Of a stretch of 12,158 nt of DNA, positions 1 through 8,443 are shown in pieces. Numbering within the stretch: the stretch's first letter is position 1; each line of letters opens with the position of its first letter. The position numbers and the translations under genes are program-made. Source of the DNA: Acanthamoeba lenticulata (lineage: Eukaryota > Discosea > Longamoebia > Acanthamoebidae); assembly GCA_002179805.1 (NCBI GenBank), contig NAVB01004372.1, forward strand, positions 1-12,158. The letters are read 5' to 3'. The notes under the pieces are model-generated. The model did not search any database, had not been told where the DNA came from, and saw only the letters and a program-made list of their open reading frames with translations.

Positions 1-863
1 CACGACAGGCGGAAGTCCGGTGCCAGTCGCTGTACTCGCTGAGCCAGATCAAGCGCCAGCTGACCGACCCCATCAACCTGCGAAGCATCAAGCGGACCTT
101 CACCCACTTTGTGGAGGAGGTCTACTTCCTCACACAGAAGCCCAAGAACGCCGTCGAGCTCGACCCGCAGCTGTGGGCCATCTTCTCCGAGCACTACACC
201 AAGGAGCTGGTCGAACTCGCCACCGCGCTCAACAAAGGGTTCGTCGTCCATCACATCATGCCCATCATCGTCGCCTACTACATGAGCCTGACCAGTTGCT
301 CTTGCAGGGAGCGTGCTGACGATATGCTCGATTATGCCTTGACGGGATTCGTGCCGTTCCTCACAAACTACTTCCTTAAATACTACAACCGCAAGGACGC
401 CACTGTGTACGCTGCCCAGCCTCCCCACGTCGTCATGTTTGGGGAGAGAATGCTAAGATCGCATGGAATGCGTGGTATGTGCGCGGTGCAGGCGGCACAA
501 GATGGTGGCCGACGTGCTGCTGGACGCGCTCATTCAGCTGTTTTACGCCAAGGGCCTGGCCTACGCGCACCGCGTGGAGGTGGGCAAGTGCATCGATGCC
601 ATGAGCCGCTCTGAGGTCAACATCCGCGGCAGCGACTCACACCAGGTACGGCTTTTCCCAGGCTCGTTTCCCGCCAAATTCAAATCGGTCCATCCCACCA
701 AAACCGGTGTGCTTTCGGCTGCGCAGACGGAGACGACCAACCGCGAGTGGCGCCTTTTGGTCGAGTCGCCGCCGGAGAAGGAGGCCAAGACGCCCGTAGT
801 CGCAGTCGACACATCGCAGGAGGAAAAGGTCATCCAGGGCATCCAGCAGTTTGTCAAATACTT
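1..863 (+). other. Central solenoid upstream of the RIH-associated domain (exons 1-3)
   Basis: Exons 1-406, 492-645 and 727-863 encode about 231 residues of predicted alpha-helical cytosolic sequence. Exon 1 contains KELVELATALNKG followed by IMPIIVAYYMSL. From memory this resembles the RyR stretch with ELVELAE... and ILPMLCSYMSRW just before its C-terminal solenoid. That likeness, plus a G/C third base in about 20 of 23 codons, is why bases 239-307 are kept as coding although they could pass as a short intron. The first two bases of the window continue a codon from an upstream exon. Confidence 0.75.
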
Positions 864-3800
864 GTACGCATCTTGTATTTTATTAGTATTATTATTATTA
901 TTTAAATTTATCAATTTAATTATTCATTCATCATTTCGAATTTTTGGCGGAGCAGCAAGGACAAGAAGATCTTTGGCATCGAACAGGAGCTGCAGAACCT
1001 GGCGCAGATCTTCCTGCAGCACCTGGACACCTTCACCAAGAAGCTCATCGACCTCCTCAAGTGCGTTGCTTGCTCGCCCTCAAAAACGGAGCCCATGCGC
1101 GTGCTCATGACCATACGTTTTCTTTTCTTTTTCTTTTTCTTTTCAGGAACTGCGACTCGGGGACGCAGCAGGAGCTGACGTGGGTGACGCTGCGCACGCT
1201 CTACATCCTGCTCGAGAAGCCGCTGGCCGACGCCCTCAAGTCCAAGAACAAGGACGTCAAGTCGCTGGTCCAGATGCAGAACAAGCTCAACAGCCTGGGC
1301 GCCACGGGCCTCATCCTCCACTTGACCTCGTCGTCCAACAACGAGGACCGGGTCTACCACCAGGCCCTCAAGCTGGGCATCGCCATCCTCCACGGCGGCA
1401 ACGAGGAGGTCCAGCGCTACATCCTCCAGTGCTTCGTCAACCGGCAGGAGGAGGGCTTCTTCCCCGAGATCCGCTCCCGCATCCGCCGCTCCATCATCGA
1501 GATCAAGGGTTCGTTCATTTGTTTTATTGTTTTTCTTTTTTCTATTTTATATTCGTTTTATTTCTTCATTTATTGAAATGTGTTTGGGAAATGCAGAGAA
1601 GCAGCAGTTCTACTTCAGGCTGCTCGAGAGGAAGCGCGCGCAGGAGCATCAGCGCACAGAGGCCAACGCCATCCTCTTCCGCAACGACAAGTTCGGGTAC
1701 GTGATCGAGTGGAATGAAGAAGAAGAAGAAGAAGAAGAAGAGGATGACGATGAGGAGGAGGACAGCTTGACTCAACCTTTTATTGTGGTAATGGTGGACG
1801 CGCGAGACAGGACGGGGATCGACAGCGAGCTGCTGGCCTACCTCAAGCAGACCGAGGGTTCCTACCCGGAGAGCGGCTTCATCCGCAAGATCCTCCGCTT
1901 CCTGCAGCTCCTCTGCGAAGGCCACAACCTCGAGCTCCAGGTACTATTCCTCTCATTCCTTACATTCTCTGCGCAATAATCATGAGAAATGTATTGAATA
2001 TTTTGGAATCTGGTGAATGCATCGCGCGAGAACAGAACTACCTGCGGTACCAGACAGAGACGAGCGGCGAGTCCTACGACCTGATCTCGGAGACGGCGAG
2101 CTACTTGGAGGCCGTCGAGCGCGAGATCGACGCCACGAACATCAAGATCGCCACCCAGCTCTTCACCACCCTCACCGAGTACTGCCAGGGTACGCTTCGA
2201 CTCTAACCGCGCCCGCGTGTGTGGTTGTTGTTGTTGATGATGATGATGTGCGGTCATCTGACGCGCGCGCGTGGCTCGGGGCAGGCCCGTGCCCGGAGAA
2301 CCAGGTGGCCTTGATGCGCACCAAGCTGGTCGAGTCGGCCAATTGGGTCCTCGCGCTGCCCGTACGACTTGCCCAGTCCCTTAATAATAATAATAAATAT
2401 TTTGAAACGAAAATGAAACTAACAGTGAAAATTTACGAAACTGTTTTGCTGGTGGGCAGGATGACCACCCGCTATGCACGCGCAAGGACGTGAACAAGCT
2501 CAAGAAGGAGGCTGTGACTACGCTCCTCTCGCTGCTCGAGGGCAACCAGAACCCGAAGGTCCCGCGCCAGATGCTCATGACCCTCAACTTCCAAGTCATG
2601 GTTCTCGATCCCCACATCCACATATATATTTTACTTGACCCCGTCTCGGCCAGCCGACAGCTGCTGACGCGTCGGTGTTATCGTCATCGTTCGCAGGAAA
2701 AAACGCTGGACACGATCTTCCCGGTGAAGATCACCAACCAGAACCTGTCGACAGTGGACGAGGAGGCCAAGGACGTCAAGCGCGCCTTCCTCTACTACTT
2801 CCTCATCAAGACTCTGGCCGACCACGACAAGGACAACCACAAACACGTGCGTCCTGTCGACCTCTCTTTTAGAATTAACATTTTTATTTTTATTTTTATT
2901 TTTATTTTTATTTTTATTTTTATTTTTACAATTGATAATATTCTGATTTTTTTTCGTTTCAATTTGCGGAACAGTTGAATCGGATGCTGGAGCGGTGCAA
3001 TGGCGCGCTGGCGCTGCGCAAGGGGACCGCCTCGATCGAGATCGTCCGGGACAACAAGCTCGAGCGCATCTACTTCCAGCGGCCCCGCATCTGCAAGCGC
3101 CTCTCGCCCGTCTCCAAGAAGAACCTCCTCCACAACGTCAACCGGTTCGCACCCGCTGTCATTGATGTAATTGTTTTTTCATAATATTTATTGCTAAAAA
3201 CGTTAAAAATGATAAAAATGCAGAGAAAATCAGGCGAGCAAGATCGAAGACTTCTTCTCGCAGAACGACGACCTGATCCAGGAGATGATGCATCGCGACA
3301 GCCTCGCGGACAACATGCTCCTCAACAACTTGTCCCAGGGCGAGACCTTCCTCAAGAACCTTTCGTTTGCGTTCACCATCATCATCAACCTCCTCATCGT
3401 CTGGTCCTTCACGGCGCCCAAGATCCTGCTGGCCGATGACGACGCTGACGAGAACGCGCTCAACAACGAAGGCGGCCTCGTGCTGGCCGAGCTCCCGGGC
3501 CCGCAGGATCCCGTCGTCGAGCCCGGCATCGTCATGGCCTTCCTCCGCCTCTTTGGCATATGTCAAATCGGTGCGCCCCCCAACGCCTCGACGTCAAGTC
3601 CGGCCCTTCCCCGTCCTCGGCTTTCTCACGCCCGTACGTATGCACACAGGGCTCGCTGCGGTTCTGCTGTTTATCGAGTACGAGTTTGGGTTCCGCCTCG
3701 CCTGGAAGCAGGCCTCTGCCCACCGCTGTGCCAAGGTCCGTGCCTCCCCGTCTTAGCTTCGTTCTCTGTCGTTTTCGTTTGTTTTTTTTTTTTTTTTGTT

Positions 3801-6800
3801 CATTTTTCCTGTTCGTAAAAACAGAACCGAAAGGAGAAGGAAAATGGAGGTTTCGCCGACAACCAAGACGACGACCAAGAGGCCTGGTGGCGCCAACTCG
3901 ACCTGCGCCAACTATGGTACCAACCACACGCGCACCATCGCACACGCACACACACACATGCATACTCACCGCACGTGGGGATGGGCGTGTACAGGTCGGC
4001 GGCGATGAAGTCGGCGATCTTCTACTTCCTGGCCTACCTCGTGTTCGCCGTGTGCGGCGTCGTGATCTCGCCCTTCTTCTTCGCCTTCCACCTGCTCGAC
4101 ATCGGCGCGCGGAGCAAGGAGCTCAAGTACGTCATCTCGTCCGTCACCCAGAACGGCAAGTCCATCATCCTCACGGTACCTCCTTTCCCACCATTTTGTT
4201 GCTTCATTATTCGGATTATTCGAATTATTTATATTATTCGAATTATGTGTTTTTAATGTTGTTATTTCTGACTCGCATTTGTTGCGGAACAGGCGATCTT
4301 GGCGTTGATCATCATCTACATCTACACGATCTTTGGGTTCCTCTTCTTCCGCGACAAGTTCGTGCAGGACGACGTCTTCATCTGCGAGTCCATGCTCATG
4401 TGCTTCGTCAACGTCGTCAACTACGGGTTCGTCCTTTCCTTGATTCTCATTTTTATGATTTTAATAAATCAATTTAGATTTACTTTTGCGCAAAAATTGA
4501 TGAATAATATTCGGAAATGTGGGACAGTTTGAGGAGCGGCGGAGGCGTGGGTGACCTGTTGAAGCCGCCCATGTGGGGCGACCCGGAGACGCCCTACCGC
4601 ATCCTCTACGACTCGACCTTCTTCTTCCTCGTCATTGTCATCCTCCTCAACATCATCTTTGGTATTATCATCGATACCTTTGGCGGTACGCTCCTCCTCT
4701 TCCTCCTCCTTGTCGATCTTCTTCATAATGAAGCAGTCGATGATGATGACAATCACATGCTGATGACGATGATGACGCACAGAGTTGCGTAACCGGGAGG
4801 AGACGATCGAGTCGGACATCAAGAACAACTGCTTCATCTGCGGCATTGACAACATCACCTTTGACCGCGCCTCGGAAGGTACCTTCCTCCTCCTTCTTCT
4901 TCTTCTTCTTCTTCGTTTGGTGTTGATGTTAAGACATTTCCTCGACGCCACAGCGGGCTTCGAGAAGCACTGGAAGTACGACCACAACATGTGGAACTAC
5001 CTCTACTTCCGCGTCCACCTCAACATCAAGGACTCCACCGAGTACACCGGGCCCGAGCAGTACATCGCCGAGAAGCTGGAGACGGGCGACTTGTCCTTCA
5101 TCCCCAACCAGAAGGCGCTGTGCCTCGGGGCCAAGCAGGAGGAGGACGAGGAGAAGGCGCAGGAGCTGATCCAGCGCGTGGAGACCATGTCGTCGTCCCT
5201 CCAGAAGACGACCGACGAGACCGTGTCGCGCCTCGGCGAGACCATGGAGAAGCGCTACACGACCCTCCAAGCGTCGATGATCGACCTGGCCGCCACCACC
5301 TCGAGCCGCTCTACGGCCATCGAAACCAAGCTCGAAGGCCGCGTTGAGAACGTCGAGAAGCACATCACCGACCTCGAGAAGAAGCTCACCGCCTACCTCG
5401 GCGTACGTCTCGTTCATCCTCTCCTCTTCCTCGACATCGCCACTGTCGACAACTTCTCTTGTCGACGTTTTGCTGACGTCATATTCCCTTTTAAAATTCA
5501 TTTTTTGTCGCTACACAGAACATCGAGAAGGCGATCAAGAAGGAGGAGAAGCGGCACAAGAAGACGCTGAAGGAGCTCGACGAGCGCAAGAAGAAGCGCG
5601 AGAAGGAAAAGAAGCGGCATGAGGAGGAACGGCGCCGCGAGAAGGCCGAGCATCGCGCGCGCAAGCAGAAGGAGAAGGAGGCCCGCCGCGCCGAGAAGGC
5701 CCGCCGCCGCGCCGAAGAGGAAGAGCGCCAGAGCCAGCGCCTCCTTCTCGCCGCCGCCACCGTCACCGCCGCCGCCGCCACTGACGACGACGCGGAGGAG
5801 CTCCTGCGCCAAGCCGCGGCTGCGGAGGCCCAGAAGCAGCAGCAGCAGCGCGAGGCCGAGGAGGCTGCGAAGCGCCAGCAGGAACAGGCCGAGGCGGCCC
5901 AGGCTGAGGCCGAGGCCGAGGCCGAGCGCAGGCGGAAGCAGGAGGAGGAAGAGGCCAAGGCCAAGGCGGAAGCTGAGGCCGCCAAGAAGAAGGCTGAAGA
6001 GGAGGCCGAGGCCGAGGCGGAGCGCAAGCGCAAGGCAGAAGCGGAAGCCGAAGCTGAGGCCAAAGCCAAGGCGGAAGCCGAGGCCAAGGCCAAGGCCGAG
6101 CAGGAGGCGAAGAAGTCGGCGGCCAAGAAGAAGCCGAGCCTGCTCAAGAAGAACAGCGATAGCGAGAGCGACACGGAGAGCTCCGACGGTTGGGACAGCG
6201 ACAGCGATAGCGACGACGACAAGAAGAAGGCGAAGAAGAAGCCCGTCGTGGCCAAGACGCCCGTCGTGACGCCCGCCAAGAAGGCGGAGGACGAGGAGGC
6301 CGCCGCTGCAGCCCGCAAGAAGCTCGAGGACGAGGCTGCCGCTGCCGCCGCAGCCAAGGCTGAGGCCGAGGCCGAGGCCAAAGCTGAGGCTGAGGCCAAA
6401 GCCAAGGCCGAGGCCGAGGCCGAAGCCGAAGCCGAGGCCAAGAAGAAGAAGGCGGAAGAGGAGGAAGAAGAGGCCAGGCGGAAGGCGATCGAGGCTGCCG
6501 AGGTGACCAAGGCCGCTGCGGCCCAGGCGGCGGAGGAGGCCGAAGCGGCGGCGGAGCCGCCCACAAAGCCCACGGCAGCGGCGCCCGCCAAGAAGAAGTC
6601 GAGCCTGCTTAAGAAGAACAGCGACAGCGAGAGCGACACGGAGAGCTCCGACGGCTGGGACAGCGACAGTGATGACAGCGACGACGACAAGAAGAAGAAC
6701 AAGAAGAAGCCTGTCGCAGTCAAGAAGGCCGCTCAGCCGCAGAGCGAGGCGGCGGCTCCGGCCGTCGCTGTTGTCGCCCAGCCAGCGCAGGACGAGCAGC

Positions 6801-8020
6801 CAAAGCCGGCGGCCGCGGTGGAGGTCTCGGCCCCGCAGGCGGACGACCAGCAGCCCGCCCAGGCCGCTGCGGCCGCGGTGGCCGAGCCGGTCGAGTCTCA
6901 GGCCCAGGTCGAGGCCAAGGTCGAGGCCGACGTGGCGCCTACGCAAGAGGAGAAGCCGCAGGCCAAACCGGCGGCAGCGGCGCCCGCCAAGAAGAAGTCG
7001 GGCCTGCGCAAGAAGAACAGCGACAGCGAGAGCGACACGGAGAGCTCCGACGGCTGGGACAGCGACAGTGATGACAGTGATGGCGACAAGAAGAAGAACA
7101 AGGACAAGAAGAAGCCGACGACAGCGACGGCGACGGCGGCAAAGGCCGCGGAGCCCGCGCCGGCGGCTCAGTCGGCCCCGGCCGGCAAGCCGACGCCGAG
7201 TCTGTTTGCGGTCGCCATGGCGCTAGCCAGCCAGACCAACGCCACGCCCGCCACGGCGCTGCTCTCATCGCTGACGTCGGCCACGCCCTCGGCTTTGACG
7301 CCAACAACAGCCTTGACGCCGACGTCGACGGCCACGGCGCCAACGGCGGCGGCGGCGGCCAAGAAGAAGCCGAGCCTGCTCAAGAAGAACAGCGACAGCG
7401 AGAGCGACACGGAGAGCTCCGACGGCTGGGACACCGACGACGACAGTGATGACAGCGATGACGACAAGAAGAAGAAGAGCAAGGACAAGAAGAAGCCCGT
7501 CGTGGTGGTGGTCAAGAAGCAGCCCACGGCCGAGGAGGCCGAGGCCGAGAGGAAGAGGAAGGAAGAGGAGGAGGCCGCCGAGAAGAGGAAGAAGGAGGAA
7601 GAGGAGCGGAAGGAGAAGGAGAAGCAGGACGAGCTGGCCCGACGCAAGGCCGCCGTGAAGAAGGCCATGCGCAACAGCGACGAGAGCGACCTGGACATGA
7701 GCAGCGCCAGCCAGACCAGCGACAACGACGACGACGACAGTGATGACAGCGACGACAGTGATGACGACAAGAAGAAGAAGAAGAAGAAGAGCAAGAAGCC
7801 AGTGGTGGTCAAGAAGATCAACCAGAAGAAGGCAAGTGGAGGGAACAACAAGAAGAAGAAGGACGATTCGTCGGAGGATGAGTCGTCCGAGTCAGAGTCG
7901 TCTGAATCGTCTTCGTCGGATGACGACGATGAGACCGAAGACGAAGGCCCCAAGCCCAAGGTCGTGGCGGCCTCGCGCCTCTCCCAATACGCTGCCGCGC
8001 AGCCCGACTTCCTCTTCTAG
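1..8020 (+). CDS. IP3 receptor/ryanodine receptor-family Ca2+-release channel, C-terminal part, 21 exons, with extended tail (5' partial)
   Basis: Tetrameric cation channel of internal Ca2+ stores (ER-type membrane), which releases Ca2+ into the cytosol. Spliced, the visible part is 2042 residues ending at TAG 8018-8020. The start and the N-terminal ligand-binding half are off the left edge; bases 1-2 belong to a split codon. Visible in order are the helical solenoid, the RIH-associated region with RFLQLLCEGHN and LTEYCQGPC motifs, a pre-membrane domain, six membrane helices, the filter GGGVGD (residues 979-984), a zinc finger CFIC...H-x4-H (1044-1070), KDSTEYTGPE (1085-1094), a coiled coil (about 1125-1209) and an 833-residue charged tail. 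The summed exons are an exact multiple of three from the first full codon, and every junction restores family-like sequence. Family identity is near certain. IP3R versus RyR assignment is not, because diagnostic residues of both are mixed. Individual junctions are predicted without transcript support. Confidence 0.93.
956..2846 (+). other. RIH-associated and C-terminal solenoid region of the channel (exons 4-11)
   Basis: Cytosolic helical-repeat region that couples ligand binding to the pore in IP3R and RyR. Exon 5 carries QNKLNSLGATGLILHL, then LKLGIAILHGGNEEVQ, the conserved heart of the RIH-associated domain. Exons 7-9 carry RFLQLLCEGHN, NYLRYQT, SETASYLEAV and LTEYCQGPCPENQ. Exon 10 carries TLLSLLEGNQNPKVPRQM. 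LCEGHN, NYLRxQT and LLSxLEGN are the RyR-type forms as I recall them. SxETxxxL and LTEYCQGPCxENQ are IP3R-type. I see no RyR-like EF-hand pair between exon 10 and exon 12, where RyRs carry one. Confidence 0.88.
1716..1742 (+). repeat. (GAA)9 microsatellite within intron 6
   Basis: Nine GAA units lie inside the 1697-1810 intron, followed by a GAT/GAG/GAC-rich stretch. If the intron were retained it would encode a run of Glu and Asp in frame. Confidence 0.85.
2881..2928 (+). repeat. (TTTTTA)8 tandem repeat in intron 11
   Basis: Eight perfect TTTTTA units sit in the middle of intron 2847-2974 and explain why it is the longest intron of the channel gene (128 nt). It probably extends the pyrimidine-rich region before the acceptor at 2974. 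Confidence 0.95.
3224..4685 (+). other. Transmembrane channel domain with six helices and pore (exons 13-18)
   Basis: Exon 13 opens with a pre-S1 motif resembling the IP3R sequence SKIxDFF...DLxxEM. Hydrophobic spans are S1 about residues 740-760, S2 about 798-822, S3/S4 about 876-910, S5 about 925-949 and S6 1006-1026. Between S4 and S5 lies a motif with SVTQNGKSIILTA, the S4-S5 coupling segment. The pore loop contains C961-ESMLM-C967 and, after YGLRS, the filter GGGVGD at bases 4538-4555. S6 contains FGIIIDTF followed by GELR. The S5-to-filter luminal stretch is only 29 residues (950-978), far shorter than in animal IP3Rs. The S1-S2 luminal loop is acidic (DDDADE). An intron splits S5, and another lies between the pore helix and the filter. 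Confidence 0.92.
3782..3797 (+). repeat. T16 homopolymer in intron 14
   Basis: Sixteen T residues lie in intron 3736-3824 as part of its pyrimidine-rich 3' half. Such a run is prone to sequencing-length error, but in an intron this would not affect the reading frame. Confidence 0.9.
4783..5402 (+). other. Cytosolic linker zinc finger and coiled coil of the channel (exons 19-20)
   Basis: After S6 the chain runs ELRNREETIESDIKNN into CFICG (bases 4830-4844) and then His 4968-4970 and His 4983-4985, spaced H-x4-H. This is the C2H2 zinc site of the linker domain that rigidly couples the cytosolic domains to S6 in this superfamily. HNMWNYL and KDSTEYTGPE follow. Residues of about 1125-1209 form a heptad-like helix rich in E, T, L and K, where IP3Rs have their short tetramerising coiled coil. 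Animal IP3Rs end within about 100 residues of this point. Here the helix runs into the next exon without interruption. Confidence 0.9.
4893..4913 (+). repeat. (CTT)7 microsatellite in intron 19
   Basis: Seven CTT units lie in intron 4879-4953, the shortest intron of the gene (75 nt), and form most of its pyrimidine tract. Confidence 0.85.
6125..7474 (+). repeat. Four near-identical coding repeats (KKNSDSESDTESSDGWD unit) in the channel tail
   Basis: Copies lie at 6125-6229, 6590-6697, 6989-7096 and 7361-7474 (35, 36, 36 and 38 codons). Each reads KKK-[PS]-[SG]-L-[LR]-KKNSDSESDTESSDGWD, then an S/D run, then KKK. Copies 2-4 are identical at the DNA level over about 52 bases of the core, silent positions included. 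Copy 1 differs there by two silent changes. Start-to-start spacing falls from 465 to 399 to 372 nt. Each acidic run is followed by a basic KKP stretch, in several copies KKPVV. One Trp sits in the middle of every acidic cluster. Confidence 0.95.
7655..7790 (+). repeat. Degenerate fifth tail repeat
   Basis: The frame here reads KKAMRNSDESDLDMSSASQTSDN, then an Asp/Ser run and a Lys run followed by SKKPVVVKK. It keeps the order of basic lead, N-S-D/E-S-D start, acidic-serine run and KKPVVV trailer. It lacks the central GWD and the LLKK lead. It is best seen as a diverged older copy, about 294 nt after copy 4. Confidence 0.6.
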
Positions 8021-8443
8021 GACGCCCGCGTGTCGTGCGCACAGGAATGACGATGCGCGTGATTCACAACCCCAAACATGTGTTTAGTGTTTCCAATTTA
8101 ATTTTAAATATCTGTGTTTACCATAAACGTTTTTTTCAGATATTTCTATTTTTTGTTCTTTTTTTGTTGTGCTTTGTTCAACCTCAGTTTGCCTTGAAAA
8201 CCCCAGCTGTGACTATCTCTCAGGCTGATACCAGGTAGTGAGGCTGCCATAAGAAAGTACAATCTTTTTTATGGCTGAAGTGCACCCATAGAGTTTTGGC
8301 GAAAGCCGTTGTTGGGGGGCCGCTTTTTAAACAGAAACAGAAAAGCAGGAGAAAAAAAACCGGTTCGGGCCAATGAGCACAGACCCCGCTCCGGTCTGCT
8401 GTGAGTGGCTGCGCTAGCCGAAGCACACCTTTTGAAGAAAACC
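8021..8443 (+). other. Intergenic spacer: 3' end of channel gene and promoter region of the next gene
   Basis: This 423-nt stretch has no convincing ORF. The left part (8090-8170) is T-rich and is the likely 3' UTR and polyadenylation region, although no AATAAA hexamer is present. The right part holds a CCAAT pentamer at 8370-8374 and a TTTTTAAA run near 8323. These are the only promoter-like elements I can point to before the ATG at 8444. The transcription start cannot be placed from the sequence. Confidence 0.55.
8370..8374 (+). promoter_or_regulatory. Possible CCAAT box
   Basis: A CCAAT pentamer lies 70 nt upstream of the proposed ATG. A pentamer occurs often by chance, and the basal promoter elements of this organism are unknown, so this is only a pointer. 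Confidence 0.2.

Larger units (their letters stand above)
407..5518 (+). other. Twenty spliceosomal introns of the channel gene (exon map)
   Basis: Introns, placed by frame continuity and family motifs: 407-491, 646-726, 864-955, 1061-1146, 1509-1596, 1697-1810, 1941-2035, 2190-2284, 2362-2459, 2601-2696, 2847-2974, 3145-3223, 3571-3649, 3736-3824, 3917-3994, 4176-4292, 4427-4527, 4686-4782, 4879-4953 and 5403-5518. Lengths run from 75 to 128 nt. Phases in order are 2,0,2,2,1,2,0,1,0,0,0,2,1,0,2,0,2,1,1,0. All acceptors read CAG. Donors are GT-N-C, mostly GTACG, GTGCG or GTTCG. The least certain are 2601-2696 (donor GTTCTC), and 646-726 and 1697-1810, which could also be read through without a stop. 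Intron density is about one per 260 bp up to 5.5 kb. The last 2.5 kb is a single exon. Confidence 0.8.
5519..8020 (+). other. Terminal exon: 833-residue charged tail of the channel (single-helix segment plus acidic-serine repeats)
   Basis: The exon starts in phase 0 after acceptor CAG 5516-5518 and is open to TAG 8018-8020. Bases 5519-6124 encode about 200 residues of K/R/E/A-rich sequence typical of a long coiled coil or single alpha helix. Bases 6125-7474 hold four acidic-serine repeats separated by A/E/K- or P/A/T-rich spacers. Bases 7500-8017 are a further charged helix, a degenerate repeat and an S/D/E-rich end, closing with SRLSQYAAAQPDFLF. The first in-frame ATG of the exon is at 7217, so the first 1.7 kb can only be translated from upstream. 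This supports fusion to the channel rather than a separate gene. Serines followed by acidic residues match the casein kinase 2 consensus (S/T-x-x-D/E). The design resembles Nopp140/SRP40 alternation, but I see no Nopp140 C-terminal domain. Function unknown. Confidence 0.82.

Noticed and set aside
1697..1810. Glu/Asp-rich stretch as a coding part of exon 6
   Set aside because: It begins GTACGTG, matching the local donor, ends GACAG, contains a branch-like CTTGAC and a GAA microsatellite, and its removal joins DKFG to TGIDSELL. Retention remains possible because it has no stop.
2881..2928. TTTTTA array as a CRISPR-like or telomeric repeat
   Set aside because: There are no spacers, the unit is not a telomere sequence, and it lies inside an intron as a simple microsatellite.
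3560..4477. ORF of 305 codons across exons 14-17 in another frame
   Set aside because: It crosses several introns, is Arg/Leu/His-rich in the manner of shadow frames, and conflicts with the frame carrying the membrane helices.
5491..6946. Long minus-strand ORFs of 410 and 482 codons, Leu/Arg/Gly- or Ser-rich, opposite the channel tail
   Set aside because: They are mirrors of a GC-rich K/E/A repeat frame, where stop codons are rare on every frame. They lack motifs, and the plus frame is tied to the channel by a proper splice junction.
6248..8020. Tail region as an independent gene starting near 6248
   Set aside because: The codon at 6248 is GTG, not ATG. The frame is open back to 5519 with the same composition, and the first in-frame ATG is only at 7217, inside a repeat spacer.
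8361..8371. tRNA B-box-like GGTTCGGGCC
   Set aside because: There is no matching A box, acceptor stem or anticodon arm at the right spacing.
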